Shown in pieces: positions 7,945-16,076 of a stretch of DNA of 64,000 bases (position 1 is its first letter; each line of letters starts with the position of its first letter). Origin of the DNA: Novosphingobium jiangmenense (GTDB lineage: Bacteria > Pseudomonadota > Alphaproteobacteria > Sphingomonadales > Sphingomonadaceae); assembly GCF_015694345.1 (NCBI RefSeq), contig NZ_JADQDC010000003.1, positions 62,001-126,000 of the forward strand. The letters run 5' to 3'. The position numbers and the translations under genes are program-made. The notes beneath the pieces are model-generated. The model made no database searches and had not been told where the DNA came from. It saw only the letters and a list, made by a program, of their open reading frames with translations.

Positions 7945-10284
7945 ATGAGTTACTGGCTGGCCAAGCGCCGCACGGTGCAGCAGACCGACACGATCCAGCG
8001 CTTCGATCCGCGCTTCTGGACGGTGAATTTCCCAAGGCCGGCGATGGCCTCGGTGGTGACTACTGCGCCCGATGCGCTGCGGGTCGACGCGGTGTTCCGC
8101 AAGGCGGACGACCTGATCGGGCTGATCTGGGAATCCGAGGACAAGTGGGATCACCCGCTGCTGGCCTACGAGACGCGGCGCGATTATTCCCGGCTGACGC
8201 TTTCGTTTCGCTGGCGCTCTGCCGGCATTCTGCCGCTCGATGCCGTGAACGGGCCGACGCTGACGATCGAGGGGCGCGATGCCGCCGGCAATGCGCGGGC
8301 CTGGTATGTGCGGCTGTGGAACTATGCCAGCGGTACGCCGACCGACGCGCAGATTACGCTCAAGTTTTCAGAGCTGAATGGCGGCTTCCTGCTGCCCTCC
8401 GAGGCCGATCCGGTGCATCCGGCGGACATCGACCGGCTGTTCATCTCGCTGGTGGCACCGGGCTATGCCTCGGGCAGTGCGACGCCGTTTGCCACTTCCG
8501 CAGCGGGGTGGGCGGAGCTTTCCGGCATCGTTTGCCAAGGGCACAGACCGATGCTGGAACTGGGCGATGTGATGGTGCCGCCGCACGGTCTGGCGATGTG
8601 CACCGGCTATGACGATGCCTACAACCTGACGCCTGCGCGATTGCTGCGGCAGATCCGGGGCTTGGGCTATCGCGGGAGCATCAACCACTACATCGGCATG
8701 AGCCATTTCTATTCTCTCGTGCCTGATGGCGCCGACGGGTTCGTGGTCGATCCGTGGCAGGGGGCAATGAACCCGGCGGCGCAGAAATGGCACGAGGCAT
8801 TTTTCGCCGGGGCCAAGGCGATGGGGCAGACCGTGATCGCCTCGCAATCCTACGAAGTGCTGGCGCAGAACTGTCCGGCGGCGTGGCAGCAAAAGGCCTG
8901 GGACGGAACTCCGGCGCGGACCGGATGGGTGCCGCCTTCGGCGCTGCTTTCGCCCGCCAATGCGCAGGCGATGGCCTGGGTGCGCAAGGTCGGCGTGGCG
9001 CTGGTCGGGCTGCTGCAGGGGGCAGGCCTGCCGGTGCGGCATCAGGTGGGCGAGCCGTGGTGGTGGGTGACGCAGGACCGGCGCATCTGCATCTATGACG
9101 ACGCGGCCAAGGCGGCGTTTGGCGGCTCTCCGGTGAACATCCCGGATATGGGGGCGAGCCTGAGTGCGGCACAGAAGAGCCTGCTCGATCAGGCCGGAGC
9201 CTTGCTGGCGCAATCGACGGCGGACCTTGCCAGTGCCGTAAAGGCGGCGGCCGGGAGTGGGGGTGCGGAGACGCTGCTGCTGGCGTTCCTGCCGACGGTG
9301 CTCGATCCGGTGACGCCCGAGGCGCGGCGCGCGAACCTGCCGGTCGGCTGGGCTTCGCCTGCGTTCGATGTGCTGCAACTGGAAGACTATGACTGGGTGA
9401 CCGCAGGCAAGGATGCCTTGCGAGCAGACGGGCGGGCCGTGGCCGAAGCTCGGCTGGGCTATCCGCGATCGCAGCAGCATTACCTTTCGGGCTTTGTGCT
9501 GCTGGCCGACAATGCGCAGGCAGAGTGGGCGCGCATCGATGCGGCGGCGAGCGAGGCGGTTGGTCTCGGGGTGGCCGAGACCTTTATCTGGGCGCTGCCG
9601 CAGGTTTCGCGCGACGGCTTTACCCGGCTTCCCGAGACGAGCGGAGACGAGACCATGCAATCATTCGACGATGTCCTGTTCCCGCTGGCGCTGGGGCGGG
9701 ATGCTTCGGTGACGCCGGAGTTTTCGACCAACGTCACGATAACGGCGTCCGGCTTCGAGCGGCGCAACAGCTTGTGGTCGGACGCGCGGCTGCGGTTCGA
9801 TGTGGGGCCGGGGGTGCGCTCCGAGGCGGAACTGGGCGAGCTGATCGCGTTCTTCCGGGCGCGGCGCGGGCAGGCGCGCGGGTTCCGGCTGCGCGATCCT
9901 TCGGACTTCAGCTCCAACGGCATGAGCGGGGTGCCGACGCCGATGGACCAGGTGCTGGGAACGGGCGATGGCGCCGCTTCGCGCTTTGCGCTGGTGAAGT
10001 ATTACGGCGACGGCGTGGACGCGCAGAAGCGGCGGATCACGCGGCCTCGCGCGGAATCGCTGCGGGTCAGCGTGAACGGTGCCGAGACGGGGAGCTTCAC
10101 GCTCGACGAGAAGGGCGTGCTGGTGTTCGCCACCGCCCCTGCCAACGGTGCGGTGGTGCGGGCAGGGTTCCTGTTCGACGTGCCGGTGCGCTTTGCCGAG
10201 GACCGTCTCGACATCTCGGGTGCGGAATTCGCCGCCGGTGAAGCGCCGAGCGTGCCGCTGGTCGAACTGCGAGAAGACGCATGA
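7945..10284 (+). CDS. Fused GTA distal tail protein: TIM-barrel-like module plus DUF2460
   Basis: 779 aa, about 3.5 times the usual gp12 length. Residues 1-200 look like a beta-sandwich. Residues about 205-565 have alternating strand/helix segments suggesting a TIM barrel (SINHYIGMSHFYSL, VGEPWWWVTQDRR, FDVLQLEDYDWV, AETFIWALPQV), with acidic residues Glu in GEPWWW and Glu/Asp in QLEDYDW as candidate glycosidase residues. Residues 571-779 are a complete DUF2460/TIGR02217 distal-tail domain (MQSFDDVLFP onwards, LAFFRARRGQARGFRLRDPSD-type motif). The junction coincides with an in-frame ATG at 9655. Similar long proteins in databases may carry the label non-contractile tail sheath. The barrel assignment is inferred from pattern only. 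Confidence 0.8.
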   Translation: MSYWLAKRRTVQQTDTIQRFDPRFWTVNFPRPAMASVVTTAPDALRVDAVFRKADDLIGLIWESEDKWDHPLLAYETRRDYSRLTLSFRWRSAGILPLDAVNGPTLTIEGRDAAGNARAWYVRLWNYASGTPTDAQITLKFSELNGGFLLPSEADPVHPADIDRLFISLVAPGYASGSATPFATSAAGWAELSGIVCQGHRPMLELGDVMVPPHGLAMCTGYDDAYNLTPARLLRQIRGLGYRGSINHYIGMSHFYSLVPDGADGFVVDPWQGAMNPAAQKWHEAFFAGAKAMGQTVIASQSYEVLAQNCPAAWQQKAWDGTPARTGWVPPSALLSPANAQAMAWVRKVGVALVGLLQGAGLPVRHQVGEPWWWVTQDRRICIYDDAAKAAFGGSPVNIPDMGASLSAAQKSLLDQAGALLAQSTADLASAVKAAAGSGGAETLLLAFLPTVLDPVTPEARRANLPVGWASPAFDVLQLEDYDWVTAGKDALRADGRAVAEARLGYPRSQQHYLSGFVLLADNAQAEWARIDAAASEAVGLGVAETFIWALPQVSRDGFTRLPETSGDETMQSFDDVLFPLALGRDASVTPEFSTNVTITASGFERRNSLWSDARLRFDVGPGVRSEAELGELIAFFRARRGQARGFRLRDPSDFSSNGMSGVPTPMDQVLGTGDGAASRFALVKYYGDGVDAQKRRITRPRAESLRVSVNGAETGSFTLDEKGVLVFATAPANGAVVRAGFLFDVPVRFAEDRLDISGAEFAAGEAPSVPLVELREDA
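9640..9657 (+). promoter_or_regulatory. Possible internal translation start for the DUF2460 domain
   Basis: GCGGAGACGAGACC precedes an in-frame ATG at 9655, exactly where the canonical gp12-like domain begins. Initiation here would yield a 209 aa DUF2460 protein of normal size. Purine-rich bases are weak evidence alone. Confidence 0.3.
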
Positions 10285-11099
10285 GCCGGACCTGGTTCAG
10301 CCAGCCGCTCGAGACCGTGGCGGTGTGGTGGCGGATCGAGCGGCGCGACGGGGTGACGCTGGGCTTTACCAGTCATGACCGCGATCTGGTGTTTGGCGGG
10401 CTGCATCACCGCACGGCGCCGGGGATGATACCCTCGGCAGTGCGGCGGACGGCGACACTTGAGGCGGACTCGGCAGAGGTTTCTGGCGCTCTCGCGCATG
10501 ACGCCATCGGCGAGGCTGACCTTGCCAGGGGCCGCTTCGATGGTGCGCGTGTGGCGATGGGGCTGGTCGATTGGGAGAGCCTTGAATCCGAGGCGCTGTT
10601 TACCGGCACGATCGGTTCGGTCGGGCGCGAGGGGGAGCAGTTTTCGGCGGAGCTGGAATCGCTGAAGCAGCTGCTGGCGCGCGACGTGGTGCCGCGCACT
10701 TCCCCGACCTGTCGCGCCGAGTTCTGCGGCGAGGGCTGCACGCTTTCGGGCGCGCGCTTCACGCATGAGGCGACGCTGGCGGATGTTGGCGCAGGTCGCC
10801 AGTGGGTGAAGGCAGCAGGCATGGTCGCAGCGGATTTTGCCTTTGGGTGGATCAGGCCGGTCGATGGCGATGATGCCGGAGCGGTGCTGCGGGTGCGCGC
10901 GGTCGAGGGTGACTGGCTGGTGCTCGAGCGGCCGCTGGCTGCGGACGCTGTGGCAGGCATGCCCGTGGTCCTGCGCGAGGGGTGCGATCACACGATCGGC
11001 ACCTGTTCCGCCCGGTTCGGCAACGCGGTGAACTTTCAGGGCGAGCCCTATCTTCCCGGCAATGACCTGCTCACTCGCTACCCGGCCGCGCAAGGATGA
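10281..11099 (+). CDS. DUF2163/BR0599 tail hub protein (GTA gp13-like)
   Basis: 272 aa protein of the DUF2163 family with C-terminal BR0599 region, the baseplate hub next to the distal tail protein. Cysteine-rich segment TCRAEFCGEGCTL at about residues 143-155 and the terminal CDHTIGTCSARFGNAVNFQGEPYLPG motif region are family hallmarks (cysteines probably bind a metal or Fe-S cluster). ATGA overlap with the upstream fusion gene and with the peptidase gene. Confidence 0.9.
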   Translation: MSRTWFSQPLETVAVWWRIERRDGVTLGFTSHDRDLVFGGLHHRTAPGMIPSAVRRTATLEADSAEVSGALAHDAIGEADLARGRFDGARVAMGLVDWESLESEALFTGTIGSVGREGEQFSAELESLKQLLARDVVPRTSPTCRAEFCGEGCTLSGARFTHEATLADVGAGRQWVKAAGMVAADFAFGWIRPVDGDDAGAVLRVRAVEGDWLVLERPLAADAVAGMPVVLREGCDHTIGTCSARFGNAVNFQGEPYLPGNDLLTRYPAAQG

Positions 11100-11491
11100 G
11101 GGCGGCGCTTGCAGAGGCTGCGCTGGGGCTGGTCGGCGTGCCGTTCCGGCTGCACGGGCGCGATCCGGCTACCGGCCTCGATTGCGTCGGACTGGTGGCC
11201 GAGGCGCTGCGGCGGGTGGGCGGCAAGCCCGATGCGCCCGAAGGCTATTCGCTGCGATCGGTCAGTGTGACGCGGTTCCTGCGCTGTGCGGCAGCAAGCG
11301 GGCTGACCGCCTGCGAGGACGAAGGCGACATCGTGCTCTGCCGGACCGGGCCCATGCAATCGCATCTGGCGGTGCGGGTGCCGGGCGGGTTCGTTCACGC
11401 CCATGCCTCGCTGGGACGGGTGACGTTCCTGCCCGCACCGCTTCCATGGCCGATCAGCCAGCAGTGGCGACTGACAGACGAAAAGGATTGA
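11096..11491 (+). CDS. NlpC/P60-type tail peptidase (GTA gp14-like)
   Basis: 131 aa cell-wall peptidase of the NlpC/P60 fold carried at the tail tip; it is expected to open the recipient peptidoglycan. The catalytic cysteine is Cys30 in GLDCVGLV and the histidine is in QSHLAVRV (about residue 88), followed by FVHAHASLGRV. Start ATG 11096 overlaps the DUF2163 stop by 4 bases; the baseplate gene follows after 4 bases. Confidence 0.92.
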   Translation: MRAALAEAALGLVGVPFRLHGRDPATGLDCVGLVAEALRRVGGKPDAPEGYSLRSVSVTRFLRCAAASGLTACEDEGDIVLCRTGPMQSHLAVRVPGGFVHAHASLGRVTFLPAPLPWPISQQWRLTDEKD

Positions 11492-11495
11492 TCCG

Positions 11496-13685
11496 ATGGC
11501 AACCCTGCTACTTACGGCTGTCGGCTCGGCGTTCGGGCCGCTTGGCAGTGCGCTCGGTGCGCTGATCGGGCAGCAGATCGATGGCGCGATTTTCGGCAAG
11601 CGCAAGGTCGAGGGGCCGCGGCTAAAGGAGCTTTCGGTCCAGACCTCGAGCTATGGCTCTGCCCTGCCGATGCACTTCGGGACGATCCGCGCCTCGGGAA
11701 GCGTGATCTGGGCGACCGAGCTGGTCGAACACAAGCAGAAGAACGGCGGGGGCAAGGGGCGACCTTCGGTGACCAGCTACAGCTACACCGCCTCGTTTGC
11801 CGTCGCCGTCGCGAGCCGGCCGATTGCGGGGATTGGCCGGATCTGGGCTGATGGCAACTTGCTGCGCGGGTCAGCTGGCGATCTGAAGGTGGGTGGGACC
11901 GTGCGGGTGCACGGCGGATACGGCGATCAGGCTGCCGATCCCCTTCTGGTCCAGGCGGAAGGGGTGGCGCTGAACCCTGCCTATCGCAACCTCGCTTATG
12001 TGGTGTTCGAGGATCTCGAACTGGGCGATTTCGGCAATCGCCTGCCCTCGCTGACCTTCGAGATCCTGGCGGACGCGGATGCGGTGAGCGCAGCCGACGT
12101 TGTGGGGCACATGCTTCCCCTGGCGGAAGCATCGGGCATCAGTTCGCTTGGCCTTTCGGGGTATACCGTCGAGCAGGGCGGGGCTGCTGACGTGGTCTCG
12201 ACCCTTGGCGAGATCGCGCCCATTGCCAGCACGGTGATCGACGAGCAGCTTGTCTTTCATCTTGCCGAAGAAGTTGCGGACAGCCCGCTACAGTTGCCGT
12301 CGCCTTGTGCCGGTGGTGAATCTGCCGAGGATGCGCGGGCGAGCGGCTGGTCGCGGCGGCGCGAAGCGCTGCCCGTGTCCCAGCAGTGCGCAGTGCGCTA
12401 TTATGATATCGGCCGCGACTATCAGCCGGGGCTGCAGCGAAGCATTGGCCGCAGCGCGCCGGGCGACGTCGCGACGATAGAACTGCCGACCGCCATGACG
12501 GCATCCGAAGCGAGCGCCGTTGCGGATCGTGCGGCGCGGCGCAGGACGCTTGCGCGCGAGACCCTGCGCTATCGCATCACCGAAATCGACGACAGGTTCG
12601 CTCCGGGAGCCGTTGTGACGACGCCGGTCACCCAGGGGCTCTGGCGGATCGAGCAGTGGGAGTGGCAGGCCGACGGCGTGATGCTTGATCTTGCGGCGGT
12701 CGCCCCGCTTGCGCCCTTGGAAACGGGAGCAGCCGATCCGGGGCGCGCCAATCCCGCTCCTGATCTTCAGGCGCAGCCGACAACGCTTGCGGCGTTCGAA
12801 CTGCCATGGGATGGCAAAGGCGATCCTGCCACGGTGACCATGCGCGTGGCGGCATCTGCGCCGACCGCTGGCTGGACGGGGGCTGCCCTGTTCACGCAGT
12901 CTAACGATGGAAGCCTTGAGGCGATCGGTTCGACCGGTCGGCGCCGAGCGGTGATGGGGCGGTGCCTTGCAGCCCTGCCGATCGGCTCGCCTTTGCTGTT
13001 CGATTCAAGATCCAGTGTGGATGTTGCACTTGTGTCGCACGATTCCACACTGGCCAACGCGACGTGGTCGCAATTGATGCAGGGCAGCAATCTTGCGCTG
13101 GTGGGGTCGGAACTCGTGCAGTTCGCCCGCGCTCAGCAGATTTCCGACGGGACCTGGCGGTTGAATGGGTTGTTGCGCGGGCGAGGGGGCACCGAGGCGG
13201 CGATCGTGGGCCATGCGGCGGACGAGCCGTTCGTGCTGATCGATGACAGTCTTGTAGCGATAGATCCTGCCGCTGTCGGCGAGGGCGATCTGATCGCGGC
13301 GCTCGGGCATGGGGATGCGGCGGCGGTGGCCAGTTCGCTGACCAATCGGGGGCTCGGTCAACGACCGCTTTGCCCTGTCCATGGCCGTGCAAGCGCTTTG
13401 GCAGACGGGACCTGGCGGATTGAATGGGTGCGGCGAGCCCGTGGCGGTTGGGCCTGGACTGACGAGGTGGAGCTTTCGCTGAACGAGCCTCAGGAGCTCT
13501 GGCAGGTAACCTACGGCACCTCGTTGGCACCGGCAGTCCTGTGGAACACCACGCAGGCCCGCCTCGACTTAGCACCCGACCAGATTGCGGCGCTCGGCAC
13601 TGTCACTGCCGACCATCGCTTCAGCGTTCGCCAGGTTGGCCGCGTCGCGCTCTCCCTGCCACTCACCATCGCGCCACCGCAATGA
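11496..13685 (+). CDS. GTA host-specificity/baseplate protein (gp15-like, shortened)
   Basis: 729 aa tail-tip protein of the GTA gp15/phage tail baseplate family, which contacts the recipient surface. It begins with TAVGSAFGPLGSALGALIGQQIDG and contains the family core with GNRLPSLTFEIL (about residues 180-191), a phage-tail beta region and a C-terminal WELSLNEPQELW-type FN3-like end. Rhodobacter gp15 is about 1300 aa because it includes a TIM-barrel-like domain; that part seems absent here, while a barrel-like module is present in the upstream fusion protein. 4 bases after the peptidase gene. Confidence 0.88.
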   Translation: MATLLLTAVGSAFGPLGSALGALIGQQIDGAIFGKRKVEGPRLKELSVQTSSYGSALPMHFGTIRASGSVIWATELVEHKQKNGGGKGRPSVTSYSYTASFAVAVASRPIAGIGRIWADGNLLRGSAGDLKVGGTVRVHGGYGDQAADPLLVQAEGVALNPAYRNLAYVVFEDLELGDFGNRLPSLTFEILADADAVSAADVVGHMLPLAEASGISSLGLSGYTVEQGGAADVVSTLGEIAPIASTVIDEQLVFHLAEEVADSPLQLPSPCAGGESAEDARASGWSRRREALPVSQQCAVRYYDIGRDYQPGLQRSIGRSAPGDVATIELPTAMTASEASAVADRAARRRTLARETLRYRITEIDDRFAPGAVVTTPVTQGLWRIEQWEWQADGVMLDLAAVAPLAPLETGAADPGRANPAPDLQAQPTTLAAFELPWDGKGDPATVTMRVAASAPTAGWTGAALFTQSNDGSLEAIGSTGRRRAVMGRCLAALPIGSPLLFDSRSSVDVALVSHDSTLANATWSQLMQGSNLALVGSELVQFARAQQISDGTWRLNGLLRGRGGTEAAIVGHAADEPFVLIDDSLVAIDPAAVGEGDLIAALGHGDAAAVASSLTNRGLGQRPLCPVHGRASALADGTWRIEWVRRARGGWAWTDEVELSLNEPQELWQVTYGTSLAPAVLWNTTQARLDLAPDQIAALGTVTADHRFSVRQVGRVALSLPLTIAPPQ

Positions 13686-13710
13686 TCCGTTCAGATCGAA
13701 AGGCAAACCA

Positions 13711-14169
13711 ATGACCGATCCAGTAAGCTATTCGACCACGACTGCCCGCTTGGGTATGCCGATGCTGTTCGCGGGGCAATCCCAGAAGGAGGTCACGGTC
13801 AACGAGGCGCTCAGCCTCCTCGACATTCTGGTGTCGGGCAACGTGCAAGGTGTCAGGAACGATGCTCCGGCCACGCCCGCCAATGGTCAGGCATGGATCG
13901 TCGGGACGAGTCCTGTGGGGCCATTTGCAGGCCACGCCAACGCAGTGGCCGTGTGGACGGAAGGTGGCTGGCGCTTTGCCAACGCTGTTCCGGGCATGCG
14001 GCTCTACGACATCCAGAAGCATGCATTTCAACTGTTTGACAACGCCTGGACGGTCACGTCCCCTCCGGCAGCGCCGACCGGTGGGTCGGTTGTCGATACT
14101 GAAGCACGCGCCGCGATCGCAGCATTGATCCTTGCATTGAAAGCAACCGGCGCCTTTTCAACCAGTTGA
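13711..14169 (+). CDS. DUF2793 tail-associated protein
   Basis: 152 aa DUF2793 member, recognised by PMLFAGQSQKEVTVNEALSLLD (key residues AGQSQKExxVNEAL at about 21-34) and VGTSPxGPFAGHANxxAxWTEGGWRF. Such proteins close GTA and siphophage tail operons and probably form a tail fibre or tip accessory. GAAAGG at 13698-13703 supports ATG 13711; an in-frame upstream extension to 13585 would lie inside the baseplate gene. Confidence 0.88.
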   Translation: MTDPVSYSTTTARLGMPMLFAGQSQKEVTVNEALSLLDILVSGNVQGVRNDAPATPANGQAWIVGTSPVGPFAGHANAVAVWTEGGWRFANAVPGMRLYDIQKHAFQLFDNAWTVTSPPAAPTGGSVVDTEARAAIAALILALKATGAFSTS

Positions 14170-14361
14170 TCGGAACCAAATCCCCCTTGCCGCATTTCAC
14201 CGGCACATGAGGGCGCAATCACCGCGTATTTGCATTGCACAATGGACTCAATCCGTTGTTTTCATGCAACACTCGGTGTGTTTGTCCGCTTGCATGACCA
14301 CTTTGGAACCGGTAGACAAGCTGCACGACGTGGCATGATGTCGCTAAAAGGGGAAACGATA

Positions 14362-15444
14362 ATGCGGAAACTGGTCCTTGGCCTTGCCTTGGCCTCGAGT
14401 GCCTTGGCATCTCCGGCGTTTGCACGGGATGACTCGTGGTACGTCGAAGCCGATGCCGGCGCGATGAAGATCGAAGATTCTGAAGCTCTGAACGGTCAGG
14501 TCGTCCTGAACAACCACACAGGTTACGACTTCGGCGGTATCGTCGGTTACGATTTCGGCGGCTTCCGCCTTGAAAGCGAAGTCGGCTATCGTCGTGCCTA
14601 CAACGACGCTGTCGATTTCGGCGCGCAGACCTTCACCAACCCGCAGGGTCACGCCGATGCCCTGAGCTTCATGGTCAATGGCCTGCTTGACTTCGGTCCG
14701 GACGACGGCCTTCAGGGCTTCGTTGGTGGCGGCGTCGGCGTTGCCCGTGCCAAGTACTTCATCAATGCTGGCAGCGACGGCGCTGGAAACCCTGCTGTCG
14801 CGATCAACGATTCCGACACTGGTTTCGCGTGGCAGGCTCTGGCCGGCATTCGTGCGCCGATCAGCGACCACATCGACGTTGGTCTGAAGTATCGCTTCTT
14901 CAACGCCGACAAGGTCGATCTGGTTGCTGCTGACGGTACTGCGGCGCGCACCCGCTTCCGTTCGCACTCGATCCTCGGCACGCTGAGCTACAACTTCGGT
15001 GGCGCGGCTCCGGTGGAAGAGGCTGCTCCGCCGCCGCCGCCGCCGCCCCCGCCGCCCCCGCCGCCTCCGCCGCCCCCGCCGCCGGCTCCGGTCTGCAACA
15101 AGGGTCCGTACATCGTGTTCTTCGACTGGGATAAGTCGGACATCACGCCGGAAGCAGCAACGATCCTCGACAACGCGGTCACGGCCTATGGCAACTGCGC
15201 CAGCGTTCCGATCATGCTGGCAGGTTATGCCGACCGCTCGGGTACGGTGAAGTACAACCAGGCTCTGTCGGAGCGCCGCAACGTGTCGGTCCGTTCGTAC
15301 CTGACCTCGCACGGAATTCCGGATGGCTCGATCACCAGCCAGGCCTTCGGCGAAAGCAACAACCGCGTGCCGACCGCCGATGGCGTTCGCGAACTCCAGA
15401 ACCGTCGCGTGGAAATCACCTACGGTCCGGGTTCGGGCATGTAA
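14362..15444 (+). CDS. OmpA-family outer membrane protein with proline linker
   Basis: 360 aa precursor. Signal peptide MRKLVLGLALASSALASPAFA, then an N-terminal eight-stranded beta-barrel (about residues 24-215), a linker containing some 18 consecutive prolines near 225-245, and a C-terminal OmpA/peptidoglycan-binding domain with VFFDWDKSDI, the GYADRSG motif (Asp that binds meso-DAP) and RNVSVRSYL...NRRVEI (Arg ligand). It anchors the outer membrane to the cell wall and is likely abundant: AAGGGGAAA precedes ATG 14362 and a strong terminator follows. Codon use is less GC3-extreme than in the GTA genes, as for highly expressed genes. Confidence 0.95.
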   Translation: MRKLVLGLALASSALASPAFARDDSWYVEADAGAMKIEDSEALNGQVVLNNHTGYDFGGIVGYDFGGFRLESEVGYRRAYNDAVDFGAQTFTNPQGHADALSFMVNGLLDFGPDDGLQGFVGGGVGVARAKYFINAGSDGAGNPAVAINDSDTGFAWQALAGIRAPISDHIDVGLKYRFFNADKVDLVAADGTAARTRFRSHSILGTLSYNFGGAAPVEEAAPPPPPPPPPPPPPPPPPPPAPVCNKGPYIVFFDWDKSDITPEAATILDNAVTAYGNCASVPIMLAGYADRSGTVKYNQALSERRNVSVRSYLTSHGIPDGSITSQAFGESNNRVPTADGVRELQNRRVEITYGPGSGM

Positions 15445-15471
15445 TCTTCGGCTTTGCCGGAAAAAGAACGA

Positions 15472-15498
15472 GGGGCCGGAGAAATCCGGCCCCTTTTT
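15472..15498 (+). terminator. Rho-independent terminator of ompA-like gene
   Basis: Perfect 9-base stem GGGGCCGGA/TCCGGCCCC with a GAAA tetraloop, followed directly by TTTTT. Lies 28 bases after the stop; textbook intrinsic terminator. Confidence 0.93.
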
Positions 15499-15539
15499 CG
15501 TTATGGTCGCAGCGCTAACGCCGAACGGAGACCGTGACG

Positions 15540-16076
15540 ATGCTGAACAAGGCGGCAATTCTGCCAGTGGCCTGCTCCCTCATGCTGGGAGCCTGCGCGA
15601 CGATGGGCAAAACGGACAAGACCCCGACGATTGCGCAGGCAACGCTCGCCGATGCCGCGGGGGCACCGGTTGGCAACGCGCGGATCGAGCAATCCGGAAC
15701 TGCGCTATCGCTGGTGGCTGAAGTGCGCGGGATGTCACCGGGGCAGCATGGCATCCACCTTCACACGACGGGCAAGTGCGAAGCGCCTGGTTTCACCTCG
15801 GCGGGTGGCCATCTTAATCCCACCGCGCATCAGCATGGTTCGATGAACCCGGCCGGACCGCATCTTGGAGATCTGCCCAATATCATGGTCGCAGCCGATG
15901 GCATGGGCGAGGTGCGGGCACCCCTCACAGGCGGAGCAGCCGATCTGCTCGCCAACCTGCTTGATGCCGACGGCACGGCCGTTGTCGTGCACGCCGGTCC
16001 GGATGACTACAAGACCGACCCCAGCGGCAACAGCGGTGGGCGGATCGCCTGCGGTGTCCTCAGCCGGGCAGGCTAG
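15540..16076 (+). CDS. sodC: Cu/Zn superoxide dismutase, predicted lipoprotein
   Basis: 178 aa periplasmic superoxide dismutase. The N-terminus is a lipoprotein signal with lipobox LGAC (Cys19). All metal ligands are present: HGIHLH (copper), GGHLNP, HQHG and PHLGDLPN (zinc and bridging), and VVVHAGPDD; the structural disulphide cysteines are in KCEAPGF and RIACGVL. ATG 15540 is preferred over in-frame GTG 15534 because CGGAG at 15526-15530 is 9 bases away. It converges on the MFS gene with a 4-base overlap of the stops. Confidence 0.94.
   Translation: MLNKAAILPVACSLMLGACATMGKTDKTPTIAQATLADAAGAPVGNARIEQSGTALSLVAEVRGMSPGQHGIHLHTTGKCEAPGFTSAGGHLNPTAHQHGSMNPAGPHLGDLPNIMVAADGMGEVRAPLTGGAADLLANLLDADGTAVVVHAGPDDYKTDPSGNSGGRIACGVLSRAG

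Noticed and set aside
15021..15090. Long proline-codon run in the OmpA gene as a sequencing or frameshift problem
   Set aside because: The frame stays open on both sides with OmpA barrel and peptidoglycan domains intact; Pro-rich linkers are common here.
14344..15558. 404-residue minus-strand frame opposite the OmpA gene
   Set aside because: Antisense of a well-supported gene; the Gly/Arg tract mirrors the proline codons.
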